Source: Terebella lapidaria (taxonomy: Eukaryota; Annelida; Polychaeta; Terebellida; Terebellidae). From it: a stretch of DNA of 64,000 nt. Position numbers and translations under genes: made by a program. Shown here in pieces: positions 1 through 11,600 of this stretch (position 1 is the stretch's first letter; every line of letters begins with the position of its first letter). The notes under the pieces are model-generated. The model was not told the origin of the DNA. It searched no databases and worked only from the letters and a program-made list of their open reading frames with translations. The DNA lies in the NCBI GenBank assembly GCA_949152475.1, contig OX424567.1:19369402-19433401 (forward strand), in the 5' to 3' direction.

Positions 1-905
1 TTCCCTAACCAACACGGAAAAACAACTCGGTTGAAGTTTTCATGTTTATTTTCCAAGTGCACAGTCGGAAGACATAACTGCTATCATCTGGTATGACCTA
101 AGCCGGAGCGAGGGAGTACTCTGCAATGGGAGAAGGGGTCTGCACAGGTCGACGTCAGGACACCAACTCCGCCGTCCGCTGTGAAGCGGGGGCTTTTATA
201 GACCTGAGACCCATGTCACGTGATCAACCTATTGTGACGTCATAGTCCGCCAAAACACTGATTTTTCCGTAATTTCTAAAAACACTCTAGAACCAATCAG
301 TGGCTGACACGTCACCTTTTAAACCGAAAACGAGGCTGATCACATGACCTTCCGGAAATAGCGTCATTACGTTTTTGTACTCCATTGTTCCGACTCCGTC
401 TCCGGTTCCGTCTCCGTCTCCGGCTCCGTCTCCGGCTTTACCAACATCAAAAATATACTAAGTTCCAAGACGGAAAACCTTCTAAATGTCACCAATACGG
501 AACCGAATGAACCTTTAAACACATATACATTTTAATAAACGGTTATTTAACCATAATATCACAAAACACTGCTAGAATTACCTAGGGGAAACTTTTGGGA
601 ACACCCCAAAACCGTTACAATGTACTTCACGTCAGCACATGGCCTTCACCTTACTTCCACCACACAGCTCCTGCCCTGTGTTCCCGCGCTTTGTCCCAGT
701 TGGTTTGTCTGATCGACTACCTAACAGAGAGAGGACGTGTTTTCTATGGCCGTGATCACACAGTGAAGTGATAGAACAAAGTTGAAGGATATGTCGTGTG
801 TAAGTTCGGGTATATCGGTACGACCACTTGTTTAACAAGTACGAGTGAAAATGTGAATGGCTGCGCCAAAGACCCTGTCAACGTTTGGTGTTCAATAAAA
901 AACAG
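1..905. other. Non-coding stretch, no gene recognised
   Basis: I see no supportable coding exon here. The stretch contains a TGACGTCA-like CRE palindrome near 235, a TATA-like CTTTTATAG near 195 and a short CTCCGT-type microsatellite. It could be the intron or flank of the SLC1-type gene whose exon lies at 1113-1392 on the minus strand, or a decayed LTR; neither can be shown. Confidence 0.4.
391..436. repeat. TCCGTC/TCCGGT microsatellite
   Basis: About seven imperfect copies of a six-base TCCGTC or TCCGGT motif follow each other directly. No coding context is visible. Confidence 0.75.
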
Positions 906-920
906 AGTCAGAGTTCGCGT

Positions 921-999
921 TTATTTTAACCTAGGAGTTTCGGAATATGCGACCATCGTCAGCTTATTTCAACCTAGGAGTTTCGAAATATGCGACCAT
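921..999. repeat. 43-bp tandem duplication
   Basis: Two copies of a 43-bp unit containing AACCTAGGAGTTTCG and ATATGCGACCAT lie head to tail with a few substitutions. Confidence 0.8.
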
Positions 1000-1112
1000 T
1001 ACAAATCCTCCACATTTGTATAGCGGTATACTGATTTCCATGGGATATCCGACTCTAATTAGACTTCCTATAAGTTTATGAATGCAATCAACAAGAAAAG
1101 ACTCACACTCAC

Positions 1113-1392
1113 CAACCACCAAAGAGCACACGATAAGCGGGAGTATAATCATTTTGAGCATGCGCAAAAACAGCTCTCCCCAAATCCCTATCCAGGTGAT
1201 GGCATCTGGCGTCAGGCGTGCGGACCTCAGAGAGAATCCCAGCACTATTCCCACTATTACAGCGGCAATCGTAGCCAGCATCTGGGGATTCGTTCTCACC
1301 CAGTTCCGAGCACCTTTCCTCGAGCATCCACACCTTAACATGACTGTCTTTGTTGTTTCCTGGCTTTTTTCTCCAACTTTCAATAGTTTCAT
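1113..1392 (-). CDS. SLC1-family (excitatory amino acid transporter-like) 5' coding exon, partial
   Basis: This minus-strand exon codes for the start of a sodium-dependent glutamate/neutral amino acid transporter of the SLC1 family. A basic cytosolic N-terminus is followed by a hydrophobic TM1 (MLATIAAVIVGIVLGF), an extracellular loop, and the hallmark TM2 start RMLKMIILPLIVCSLVVG, which closely matches the family's MLKMLILPLIVSSLISG-type signature. The exon ends in a consensus donor (G|GTGAGT) directly after that motif, with the last exon base at 1113, phase 1. Two ATGs are possible: 1392 with a poor context, and 1341 with a purine at -3. The 1341 start gives a more usual N-terminus. No following exon is visible between 1 and 1112, so the rest of the gene would lie beyond the left edge. 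An isolated retained exon of a decayed copy cannot be excluded, but the frame and splice site are clean. Confidence 0.75.
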
Positions 1393-1442
1393 AAGGGAAA
1401 TACTACAACCTTTAGGGTAGAACACTGAATACTATAAATCCT

Positions 1443-1957
1443 ACAATTTGGTAAACATCAGTTGTACAGTATGAATGATAATGGTGTGCTCTGTTGAACT
1501 ATTGGCATACATGTAACATGATTCTTCCAAACTTTGATAACAGTTCTGTAGCTTGAGTTGATTCGTTGACTGATACGTCGAGTACGAAGTATAGTGTAAA
1601 TTATATACAGTAACACACTCTGACCACATGTGTTTGGGGGTAATTCTCTACAGGCCTGGTCATCAAAACAGATTTCTCTATCATGATACAAATGCATCGT
1701 ATGTTTCATCCGGACAAAATATGAAACCTATCAGGGAATCGTATAGTCTTTAATGGTTGTGTTAAAGTCAAACGTATAGGACAATTTTCAATCGTTTATT
1801 ACTACTAAATACAGCGAGATTCAATGTCCTTTCATTCTTATCGAATATTTTTTTCCCGATATGTCACAATCTTATTGTACAATCCCTTATAGTCCACTTA
1901 TTTACAGGTTTATTTCTTATGACTTATTTGTACCTCTGTATTAACTGGGAATATCTC
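1443..1957. other. No gene seen
   Basis: AT-rich sequence upstream of the SLC1-type exon. It may hold the promoter or 5' untranslated region of that gene, but no specific signal stands out. Confidence 0.4.
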
Positions 1958-2880
1958 TCTGCGTGAACCAGGGGTGGGTATAGGATTTTGGGAGGGGGGG
2001 GGGGCAAACCTTTGATCGACATATCGGCGAACGAAGCGAGATCATGTCGGCTGAGGGTCTGGGGCCGGCCCGCTCGAGGGCCCCAGACGCTGGAGGTTTA
2101 TGCATCCCCTATGGTGTGTTCTAGGGCTATCCTTCGTGCAATTTCATGGCCTTGGAGAGTTTATGAATGCCTGATCTGGGGCGGATCGAGGGTTCTGAAG
2201 GAGAGCCAAGATATGAACTGTTGCGAAGCGAGTTGACGAAGGCCGAGGGTTTGAGGCTCGCTTAAGGGCCCAGAAGCTAAAGGAATACATGCCCAGTGGT
2301 GTTTTTTTCTAGGTCTCCTTTGGTCCATCCCCCATTCCCCTAAGAGTTTTTGCATGGCTAATTCGGAGCAGATGTGGCATCTGAGGGAAGGCCCATTTGT
2401 GAAATGTTACTAAGCCAGGTGAAGCAAGCCCCTATTGGGGCTCAAGGGCCCCAGAAGCTGGCGGTATTCCCGTGCCTAATACACCATCCCATAGCTCTCC
2501 TGGGTCTAACTATCAAGCATTACTTGACAGCCATAAATGCATGATCACTGTAGTTGAAAAAAAATATGACATAAAATATTACTTGGTTATGGAACCCATC
2601 AAAGGATTAAGTGCATTTGGCCATTTAATGCTCTCAAATCATTTAAAGAAGGTGAAGGGCATGAATTGCTTTCACTGAGAACAGATGGGTTGGCAATATA
2701 GAGTGAATACACTGCTCGCGACTTGGGGCCCCAGAAGTTAAAGTTACTTCCCGGTGTAATTTGTCTTGAAAACACTTCCTACCCTCTCTTTTTCGACTTG
2801 TCATTCTTTTTTTCTTCCCTTTCTTCAAGGCCCCCTTCCCTCCCCCCTAAACCCGCCCCTGTGAACCATGCAGACCTGCC
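1958..2880 (+). repeat. Dispersed repeat with degenerate ~190-bp subunits (copy 1)
   Basis: This sequence is related to 22857-23350, where it lies in the opposite orientation. It contains the phrase GGGTATAGGATTTTG, a G-run, and several degenerate subrepeats beginning near 2077, 2268, 2447 and 2724, each around GGCCCCAGAAGCT followed by a TATGCATCCC or ATGCCC-like block. Short open frames on both strands are by-products of the repeat. The class of element is not recognised. Confidence 0.65.
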
Positions 2881-5800
2881 CAGTCAGCAGTGAAGTAAGG
2901 GTAAAAAAGTGTTACGTGTGTATTTGTCGATTCAGGATTGGCTGTGTTGTTAATGTATGCTGTTTTGCTGAGAAGATGTGTGTGGGTGTGGGTGTAGATA
3001 TGGGTGTGTCTGTGGTGGGGATGTATACTGCCTGTGAAAGTGTGGTGCGGCGATGTAGAAGTCGGCATGTTTATGTTCTGTAAGAATAACTGAGGGGATT
3101 AGGTTTTGGGGGATTGAATGCAGGGAAAATCTCTACATAACACACCTTCTTTCACTTACGCCCTAGGAGTCGACCCTTCCCCAAAACATAAGTCAGTCAT
3201 GAAAACAAAAAGAAACTTACAATAAAAATGATATCCCCAAATACCAGCCATCGAACAGGCATTGATAAAAAAAACACTTAATTCACGGCCGAGAGAAAGC
3301 ACAAAATGACCAGCAGCGGTGAGCAACAGGTGAATACAGACTGACTTAGACGTGTTGAACAACACATGCGTATGAGAAACTGAGTTGAGAAAAAGGAAAT
3401 AAACGAGCTGTTTTAATGCCCATAAAACACATGACCACATACTCAACCTCAAAGGCTTTGATGCCCAGTGACAAGACGTCGTCTTCCCGTAGTTTCACAG
3501 CCATGCAGCGGCTCATTTGAATGATCACTCAAGTAGGAGTCCCTCCAGTTGTGCATCCAGCTGCAGTGTAGCAGCCATCAACCACGTGGCAGGTAGCCAC
3601 TTGGTCTAACAGTCCAAGCTAGAATTTGACGTTTTGGATCTGGAGTAGTCCCCACAGGATAGTCCCCAAGAAGATTAGTCCTTACAGGGTAGTCGCCAAT
3701 GAAGGGTGTCTCATTCATAGAGGAACCGCTCCAGCAGTGTCACATCCAGGTATCGAAGCATCTGTACTGCCGTGTCCTCGATGAGTGGTAGACATCTGGT
3801 TGCCAGTGCCACCTGGCAATTTTGATTGCGGAAGCCGATGGTTTCCTTGGTCGGTCCTGCTCAGAGAGAGAATCCTGCTTGTGCACGAAGGTGCCCATGC
3901 AATTTGGGTGCAGTAGCTCATCTGTGATTGGCTTAGATCTATGCTGGCATACACTCCTACACGTTCCTGTCCATCGCTACTTGTGAGAGGACATCGCCAA
4001 AAGTGAAATTATTAGCGTCAGTGTCTAAGATGCACACGCATTTTGCCACTTTTGCATGCTTTCCACTTCATGGAGTCCAGTCTGACACCTGTTTCAGTCT
4101 CCTGGGCAAAAAGTACACACTTGGGCGGCTTCAACTTGAGTCCTGCAAATTGAATGCAGGTTCGTGTTTAGTTCGAGCATTTTATGCACCTCCAGGTCAG
4201 TAATCTCTTGATGCACGATGGAAGTGCACGGTAGGGGGATTACACAATGGTCAGACTGGACCAGAGCCCCACCTAGAGAGTCAGTCATTCAATGAAACCC
4301 CCCTTCAGTCAGGAAGTAAACAGCTCTAGCTGTGCTAGTTCAGAATTCTTCCCTGCAGTCTTGTTTGCAGGCTGCTCAACAGTAGTGGACGGGCGGGCTG
4401 AAACTGACTGGAGTTGGTTTGTAGCCTACATTGGGCGAGTACCCATACTGGGCTTGTGTCAGAGTTGACACAAAGGTTGACTGGCTAGGGCCACTGCCAA
4501 CACTTGATGGCCTCCCGCCTGCCCTGCCAAAGATGTGGCCATTTGAGAATAGCCAGAATCATGCTAATAGACATGGCCAAACCTGAATGACTGACCAAGA
4601 GGGCCGTCACTGGAGAAGTGGTTGCCAAAATCAGCGTAGTCGTCCTGAGCCTTGACACTGGCGAAGGTTCCAGATGACTAGAGGCCTGCGCAGGTAGAGT
4701 CACATGGATAGGGAACTGGGCCGGAGATCTGGCCACAGCAATTCTACCTGCAGCTGAGACAGAGTACGATGTTTACCTCGGACGCTTGTCTGCGACCGTA
4801 TTCAGCCTCTGTTCTCACTCGAACATATTGTTGGAAGGCCGCTGTTGAGGTGGGGCTGAAAGGGCCCTCCCGTCCCAGCACCTACACTGGTTACATGACC
4901 GTCAGGTCTCACATTGGCTGTACGCAACCAGCTCGCTGGTGGTGTGCTCAAGGCAGTCAACTTCGTTGGCTCCATACAACTATCACTTGCAGTGGCGGTA
5001 CGCATCTCTTTACTTTCGCGACCGCAATAGCAAGTTGTAAGAAAGCGGCACCTGGCTCATGGCTAAGCGTGGTGCCTGCAGGACCTGGTTTTGGGTGCCA
5101 GTGCTGGCACTGGACACGAATCTCTGCTTTGAGGAAAACACTTCTGTCAGCATGCGAGGGAAGAATCCATCACTGGACTCGCCACCCACATTAAAGCTAG
5201 GCATTCAACGTTTAACAGCAGTTGCTTACCATACTGGCCTGATATTGCGCTGACAATTGCGGGCAACATTGTAGCTGCGGGCGACTCCTCCAACTTCAGC
5301 TGGTCTTGAGTATCATCCGCACGCTGTCTCGCGATGCCCGATTTCCCACGGGTGTGTTGTTCCACATATATGTACGTGTGTGGCTGGCTACACTCTCGTC
5401 TATTGACATGTCTTTGCCTTATCGACTTATAATCGTATTATTTCAGGACCAGGGATTAAGCAGCTACGAGGTAGGCTGCAATCTGCTCGTTGTTGGACTA
5501 ATCCTGGTCATGGCACCAATGTTACAAATACCCTTGCTGAAACACAGGGTTCTTGCTGGCATCTTACCCAGGGGTTACTATGTCGGACGGGCCGAGTACA
5601 TACAAAATGTTTAGTACTGCACATACATGATGCCTATCGTACCCAAGACTTGAGCGCCCCCCTCTTTTGCCCAAAAATGTTCGATTTTTGTAACCTTATA
5701 ATTCACTTCATATCTTTCTAATACAATCTTGAAGTGTTCCAATCTACATATTTATGTTATTTGAATCACAATAAGGGCATTGAAGGCTATAGGTATATTA

Positions 5801-6801
5801 TTCAGTGATTTTCTTAAATTTGATCTCAAGTTTGACCTCATTCTTGCGCGCGCTGCTGCAGGAGCTCCTGCTTTGGCTCGCCGTGCTACTATTAGGACCA
5901 ATACGGTACATGGGCTATTAATTGGCCTTGTCGATGGTCCATTCGGGGATAGAGCCACGGATAGCCCAACGGATTGCCAGAGGCTGTCTGCACCGCCTCA
6001 GAGAAGACTGTGTGGTCAGTGCAGGCAGTATTTACGTCCCTTTGTACGAGTCCCTCGGGGGCGATCCAGCCCTCAGCTAAAGTAGTGTTTACGAGCATTT
6101 CGTGATATGCATAAAGTATTGATTTTTTCCCGGCTTTGAAACAAAGCCTGACATGTGGCTCTACCAATCGCCCCCACTGATTTCTAGGTTGGAGAGGGTC
6201 GCTGTTGAGTCTACACCTTCTCCTCGTCCGTTTGGACCTTAATTCCTCAAAGTTTGGGTGTCTTGGTGGTCTTCAAGATTTACAATGGGGGTCGTGTTTT
6301 TCTCCAGATATTGGCGTTTCTATCACTGGCGTAAGATATAACGACTTTCTATTGGTGCAATCGGTCCCAATTGACATATACATCCGCTTAAATGTTCGCA
6401 TCGGATGTGAAGCTCCCAAAATATGGAGCCGAGTTCCGGCCATAATGCCTGTCCTGGTACGTACATGTGTATAACATGTATGAAGGCATAGGGAATGTGA
6501 CTATTTAAAGAAATGGAGAGGCTTAGTATCATTCAATTTTGTATAGGCTGCATATGTACTCAAAAACAGTATAATTTTAACTGTGAGTCTCTGTGGAATA
6601 TGTTGTACTATGGAATATTGGAATAAAAAAAATTTAAAAATGAGTATAAAGGCATAGTCGCTTGGAATTGGAATATATGTATCTTATTTATTGCATTCCA
6701 TGCTCACAAAATGCTTCCATTCAATTCCATATTGCACACCATAATTATAAATTTATGAAACCCATACGACTAATTTGTTGTTGTTCGATATACATATGAA
6801 C
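2881..6801. other. Long non-coding stretch, no gene recognised
   Basis: A GT-rich simple region lies near 2985-3040, and a short degenerate TAGTCC-containing tandem lies near 3640-3710. Open frames up to about 140 codons occur between 3700 and 6170 on both strands, but none shows a recognisable domain, a flanking pair of splice sites or a second exon. The higher GC content near 4300-5300 could reflect an old retroelement. I assign no function. Confidence 0.4.
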
Positions 6802-6843
6802 AGGAAGTTTTAACCTGTTAAAACCAGTATTTATTACACACTT

Positions 6844-7069
6844 ACCTCTATAATAAACACTTTTGGGTAATCTTACCTGGCTTTCAAATAAGAGGGAAAT
6901 TAATGCCAATAAAAAAATTATTGGCACATTCTCTTAAACTGGTCGTTCTATGCCCCTCAGACTCGGTCGTTCATAAGGGTTTCTTGACGAAACCTGAGCG
7001 AGTCAGTGGTCACTGAGAAATCTTTCCTGACGAAACTGTTCCCCCAGAACCGCCATTACTTTGTCCCTG
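6844..7069. repeat. Left inverted terminal repeat of DIRS element
   Basis: About 226 bases match the reverse complement of 13371-13597, with one visible length difference (ATTACTTTG against ATTACGTTTG). The repeat includes the short palindrome TGCCAATAA...TTATTGGCA. The outermost 42 bases of the left end (6802-6843) are not shared with the right end, as expected for DIRS elements. Confidence 0.92.
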
Positions 7070-7107
7070 ATAGTTAGGCAGGGGAGGCGGGAGGGAAATC
7101 AGCGTGT

Positions 7108-7207
7108 TTATTATAGAGGTAAGTGTGTAATAAATACTGGTTTTAACAGGTTAAAACTTCCTATTTATGTCCACACTTTGACCTCTATAATAAACACTTT
7201 TGGGTTA
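7108..7207. repeat. Internal complementary region (ICR) of DIRS element
   Basis: The first half is the reverse complement of the left extremity (6802-6858) and the second half that of the right extremity (about 13580-13615), meeting at CTTCCT|ATTTATG. In the DIRS replication model the ICR templates completion and circularisation of the linear copy. Its presence fixes both element ends. Confidence 0.85.
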
Positions 7208-7575
7208 TCTCAGAATAACCACAGGAGGTGGGCTAACCCTTCCCTCACAATGTCATCACAGAGGCATAGAACGCACTATTTCAGATGTTTAATGAATTTA
7301 GGGTTGCGAGTAAACCTACTTGCAAGTAATTAAAGTGGACGAGAATTAATGAGAAGGTTTAATTCTATTCACGACAAATATTCATCAACAAGAACTGAAT
7401 AGTACCTGGGTAAGAGAAGGTCGTCGGCGAAGGAGGGACCCCCGGCAGTCGCTTGCTGACGGCGGGCGAACCAAAAAACTTCTACCACCAAATAAGAGGG
7501 ACAAACCCGTCCCCCGAGCCGACATCCGTCTGGCGATCTGTGCGTATGTACATGTGCTCCCCAATCGAACAGTAT

Positions 7576-8640
7576 CTACAGGCGGACCTTGCTTTGCGCC
7601 GCTACCACGGGTCCGAGGTGGTAGTGGTCGCCGTCAAACCACGTCAATTCCCTACAATAGAAAGAGACGAAAGTATTGTTAGAGGCCCATGTACAGGCCT
7701 TCATGACATCGGCAAGGGCAACATTATTCATGAACGCGAGTGATGACGCCAGAGCTCGCACATCATGCGCCTTCACTCGAAAGGAGCCCGAAGTTCTGGT
7801 GTTGGATCTGTCGTAACAGAACAAAACACATTTCTTTACCCAGGAAGAGATCGTTGCAGCCCTGATATCTTTCTGAAACCCCTTCTTGAACGCAACGAAA
7901 AGTAACCGTTTCCCAACATGAAGCTCCCTCGTGCGATTGACGTAGATGCGCAGAGCTCTGACGGGACACAATTTAGCATCCTCCTCCAAACCCGGGCCTA
8001 GGGAAGAGGTAAGGGACGGGATGGTAAAAGTCATAGACGGGGTCTGGGCTAGCTGAGTTTTAGCCAAAAAGGAAGGGATGACCCCGAGCTTAACCGCGGA
8101 GCCATCCTCCTTCCAGTGCACTTTGGAAAAGTCGAGAGCATGCAGCTCACTTCGCCTCTTCCCTGAAGCAAGGGCCAGGAGGAAGACCGTTTTAAAGGTC
8201 AAAAACTTCAACGACGCTTTCTCCAACGGTTCGAAAGGTTCGGAAAGTAAGCAATTCAAGACTAGCGATAAATCCCAGTCCGGGACTGGATTTCGCGTTC
8301 TAGGTCTGTCGACAGCAAAACTGTTTAATAACGCGGACAAACTCGCATCCTGACCGAAATCGACCCCCGTTTTAGGCTTAAGGGTCTTCGCGATAGCGGT
8401 CCGGTACCCAGCAAGAGTGGACGGAGCCCTTCCCTCATTGAACTTTTCCAGGAGGAACTCCGAGATCAGAGGGGCAGTGGCCTTGAAAGGACTAACCTTC
8501 CTGCCACGACACCAAGCACAGAATCGCGTCCACTTGGATTCGTAGACTGCCAAAGAAGATCGTCTATTTGTTCTGGCGATCCTCGCGGACACTTCTCTAG
8601 AAAAGCCCTTCTTTCGAAAACATCGCTCGACAAGAGCCAC
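7576..8640 (-). other. Tyrosine recombinase domain of the DIRS element
   Basis: This is the C-terminal third of the long frame. It overlaps the end of the RT frame (8466) by about 170 bases, the usual arrangement of RT and YR in DIRS elements. All four expected catalytic positions (Arg, His, Arg, Tyr) are present, and the final Tyr lies in a TFxxFY context typical of the family. Confidence 0.88.
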
Positions 8641-11600
8641 GCGTGAAGTTTCAGCGTGCTCGGAGCTTGATGGAAGATGTCGGACCGAGGCTGCTTGAGT
8701 AGATCCCAACGGTCCGGCAACGGAACTGGGTCGGCTGCTAACAACTCCAGAAGGTCCGGGAACCACGGCTTCTGGGGAAGCAGCGGGGCAATCAGGATCA
8801 TTCTGGCGCAATGCGATCGGAACTTGGCCAGAACCTTCTCCAGGAGCACTGCCGGAGGGTACGCATACGCGAACATGGCGTCCCAATCCGCCGACAGAGC
8901 ATCCACCTCGATACACCGCTCGTCGGGGATGGGGGAAACAAACATTGGAAGCTTTGTGTTCCACCTCGTGGCAAACAGATCGACCGTAGGCGAACCCCAG
9001 AGGTCGCACAAGGCCCGAAACACCACTGGAGACAGGGACCATTCTGTTGGCTGCACCTGTCCCCTCCTGGACAAGCGATCGGCTAGAACATTCATATGGC
9101 CTGGAATGTGACGAGCCCTGAGCAGAATTCGACGCTCGTGACACCAGAGAAGGAGGTCTATTGCGAGCCGGCACAGAGAAACCGACTTTGTACCCCCTTG
9201 CTTGTTTATGTAGGCCACGACTGTGGAATTGTCGGTGGCCAACAGCACAACTTGCTGAGAAAACTGACGTTCCCAATGCTGTAGCGCCAGAAAGACAGCT
9301 TTTAACTCGAGGATATTGATATGCTCGTCCTGCTGCGAACGAGACCACAGACCTGAGCCCTCGTGAGAGTCCCAGTGCGCCCCCCAGCCCTCCAAACTGG
9401 CATCCGTAAAGAGATGCCTGGATGGAGGCGGCTGGCGGAACGGCGCCCCTCGGAACAGGTTGACTGGATCCAGCCACCAACGCAAATCTCGAACCACTTC
9501 CGCCGACACCGGGACCAACTGAGACATGTCCCCGGTCGCCTGGGACCATTGAGAATGCAACTGGTGCTGAAGAGACCTCATGTGTAGGCGCCCTAATGGC
9601 ACCATTTTCTCGGTTGAAGCCAGGGTGCCTATCAGGGACTGCCACCGAGACGCTGGCTGAGGGACCCGATCCAAAAACCCGCGGCACTGCTCTGATAACT
9701 TTAACCGACGCTCCTCGGTCGGGATAACAGATCCGGAGATAGTCCGAAATCGATAGCCCAGAAAGACGAAGTCTTGCCGAGGAGATAAGTCGGACTTTTT
9801 GGGGTTGATTTTGAAACCCATGGAATGGCAAAGATCGACCACCCACTGAGCCTGCCGAACAAGAGTCCGAGGGCAGTGATGCCTGATTAGCCAATCGTCC
9901 AGATACTGATACAGGACGATACCATTGCGATGAGCTAGTACCTGAAGCTCCCTCACGCACATGGTGAAAATCCAAGGGGCCGTGGACAGACCGAAAGGCA
10001 ACGCCCGAAACTGCCAAACTTGGCCCCGATAGAAGAATCTGAGGTACCTCCGAATGGACCGCCTCATCGGAACATGGAAGTACGCATCCTTCAGATCTAT
10101 AGTTACCACCCACGCATTGAGGGGCATCGCCGAGCGAACAACCTCGGGTGTCTCCATCGTGAAGGTGGGTATGTGAAGGTAACGGTTGAGGGCCGAAAGG
10201 TCGATCACCGGCCTCCAACCGCCGGAAGCTTTGGGTACCACAAACAGAATACTGTAAAATCCGGGGGAATGATCTGACACCGGTTCTACCGCTCTTTTGT
10301 CTATCATGGCGGAAATTTCGCTGACGAGCGCTTGACGCCTTTCGGGATCGTGCGGAAGGGAAAAAACCCTTGGAGAAAGCGTCAATGGGGGAAACTGAAC
10401 AAACTTGAGGCCGAACCCCCGACGCAAGGTCGTGACTATCCAGGGGCTGGCTCCCAGATCTCGCCAACGAAGCCAGAAATTGCTGAGACGCGCGCCTACA
10501 GGCTCGTCCGTACTCACGATATTTACGGAGCCTATCGCGCCTGGTGACCCGACCATGCGTGGAAGGTCCGGAGACAACAGCGAGGCACCTACCTGATTTC
10601 TTCTCCCCTGCCGGCTTGGCTGGGCTGGAGGGACGGCCTCGACCTCGGCCACCCCGACCACGTTGCCCCCCTCGCTGCGCGCCTGCAGGGGCCCCACGAA
10701 AGGGCTGCCCCAGAGCCTTACCCCGGCCACGACCTGCCGAGGAAGCCCCACGACTCTGGTGAGATGGTTGCTGCTGCTGGGCGGGTTTCCGTTGCTGCTG
10801 CTGCGCAAGCATACGCGCCCAACGCTCCAGCGCCTGGGATTGACGGACCGAAGCATCAGAGGAGGCCTTCGCTCGCGCCCTATCCTCCTGCCGAGTCTTG
10901 ACTTCCTCCAACTCCCGATGGACCCCCTCCGGAAAGAGGAAGGGAGAAGCAGGCCCTTCCGGCGGAAGTACAGGATGGAGTCTCAGGGACTGAACCAACT
11001 GGTCCGAGATCTTGAAGTCCGCCTTCTGCAAAATGGCATCTCTGCGCCATAACTCGGAGACCCACCACATGTGGGTATCGAGAGCCACCTTGTCAGCCAC
11101 GGCTCGGCCTATCGATTGAATGAGGCTGATAGATCCATGGAGGGCCTCAGCGAGGTCGGACCTATCCAGCTGTTCATTGTTCAATACCTGGTCATGACAG
11201 GCCGTGAGGGCCAACGTAGAGCCATGCACCAGCCAATCCATAGCTGAGTCTACGGCAACTCCCAAACGCAGCGACGCCTGCAGATCCGAAATCTGCGCCC
11301 ACGGAAGGGAAATCGACTTCGGGACAGCGAACACATCCTGCTCCTGAAGCCGCGAAGGCTCGACATCAAGCAAAGAGGAAGTGTAGAAATCCGTCACTCT
11401 GGGCCTTGAGGGATACGCGCCGACATGTGTGCGGTTCTTCTTAACCGTGTCCTCGATCCGCGAAGAAAACGAGTTCCGAACCCCAGGAGCCAGGGGAAAC
11501 CTAAGGGCATCTCTAGGAACCCTGGGCTGCTGTAGGTCCCGCTCAGTGAAGGACTTCGCCTTCTTCGCTGGAGGAGGGGAATCAGAACGTGGTTGAGGCC

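Noticed and set aside
4769-5194. 141-codon plus-strand frame
   Set aside because: It has no recognisable domain, unusual Trp/Cys/His content and competing frames on the other strand. It is more likely non-coding.
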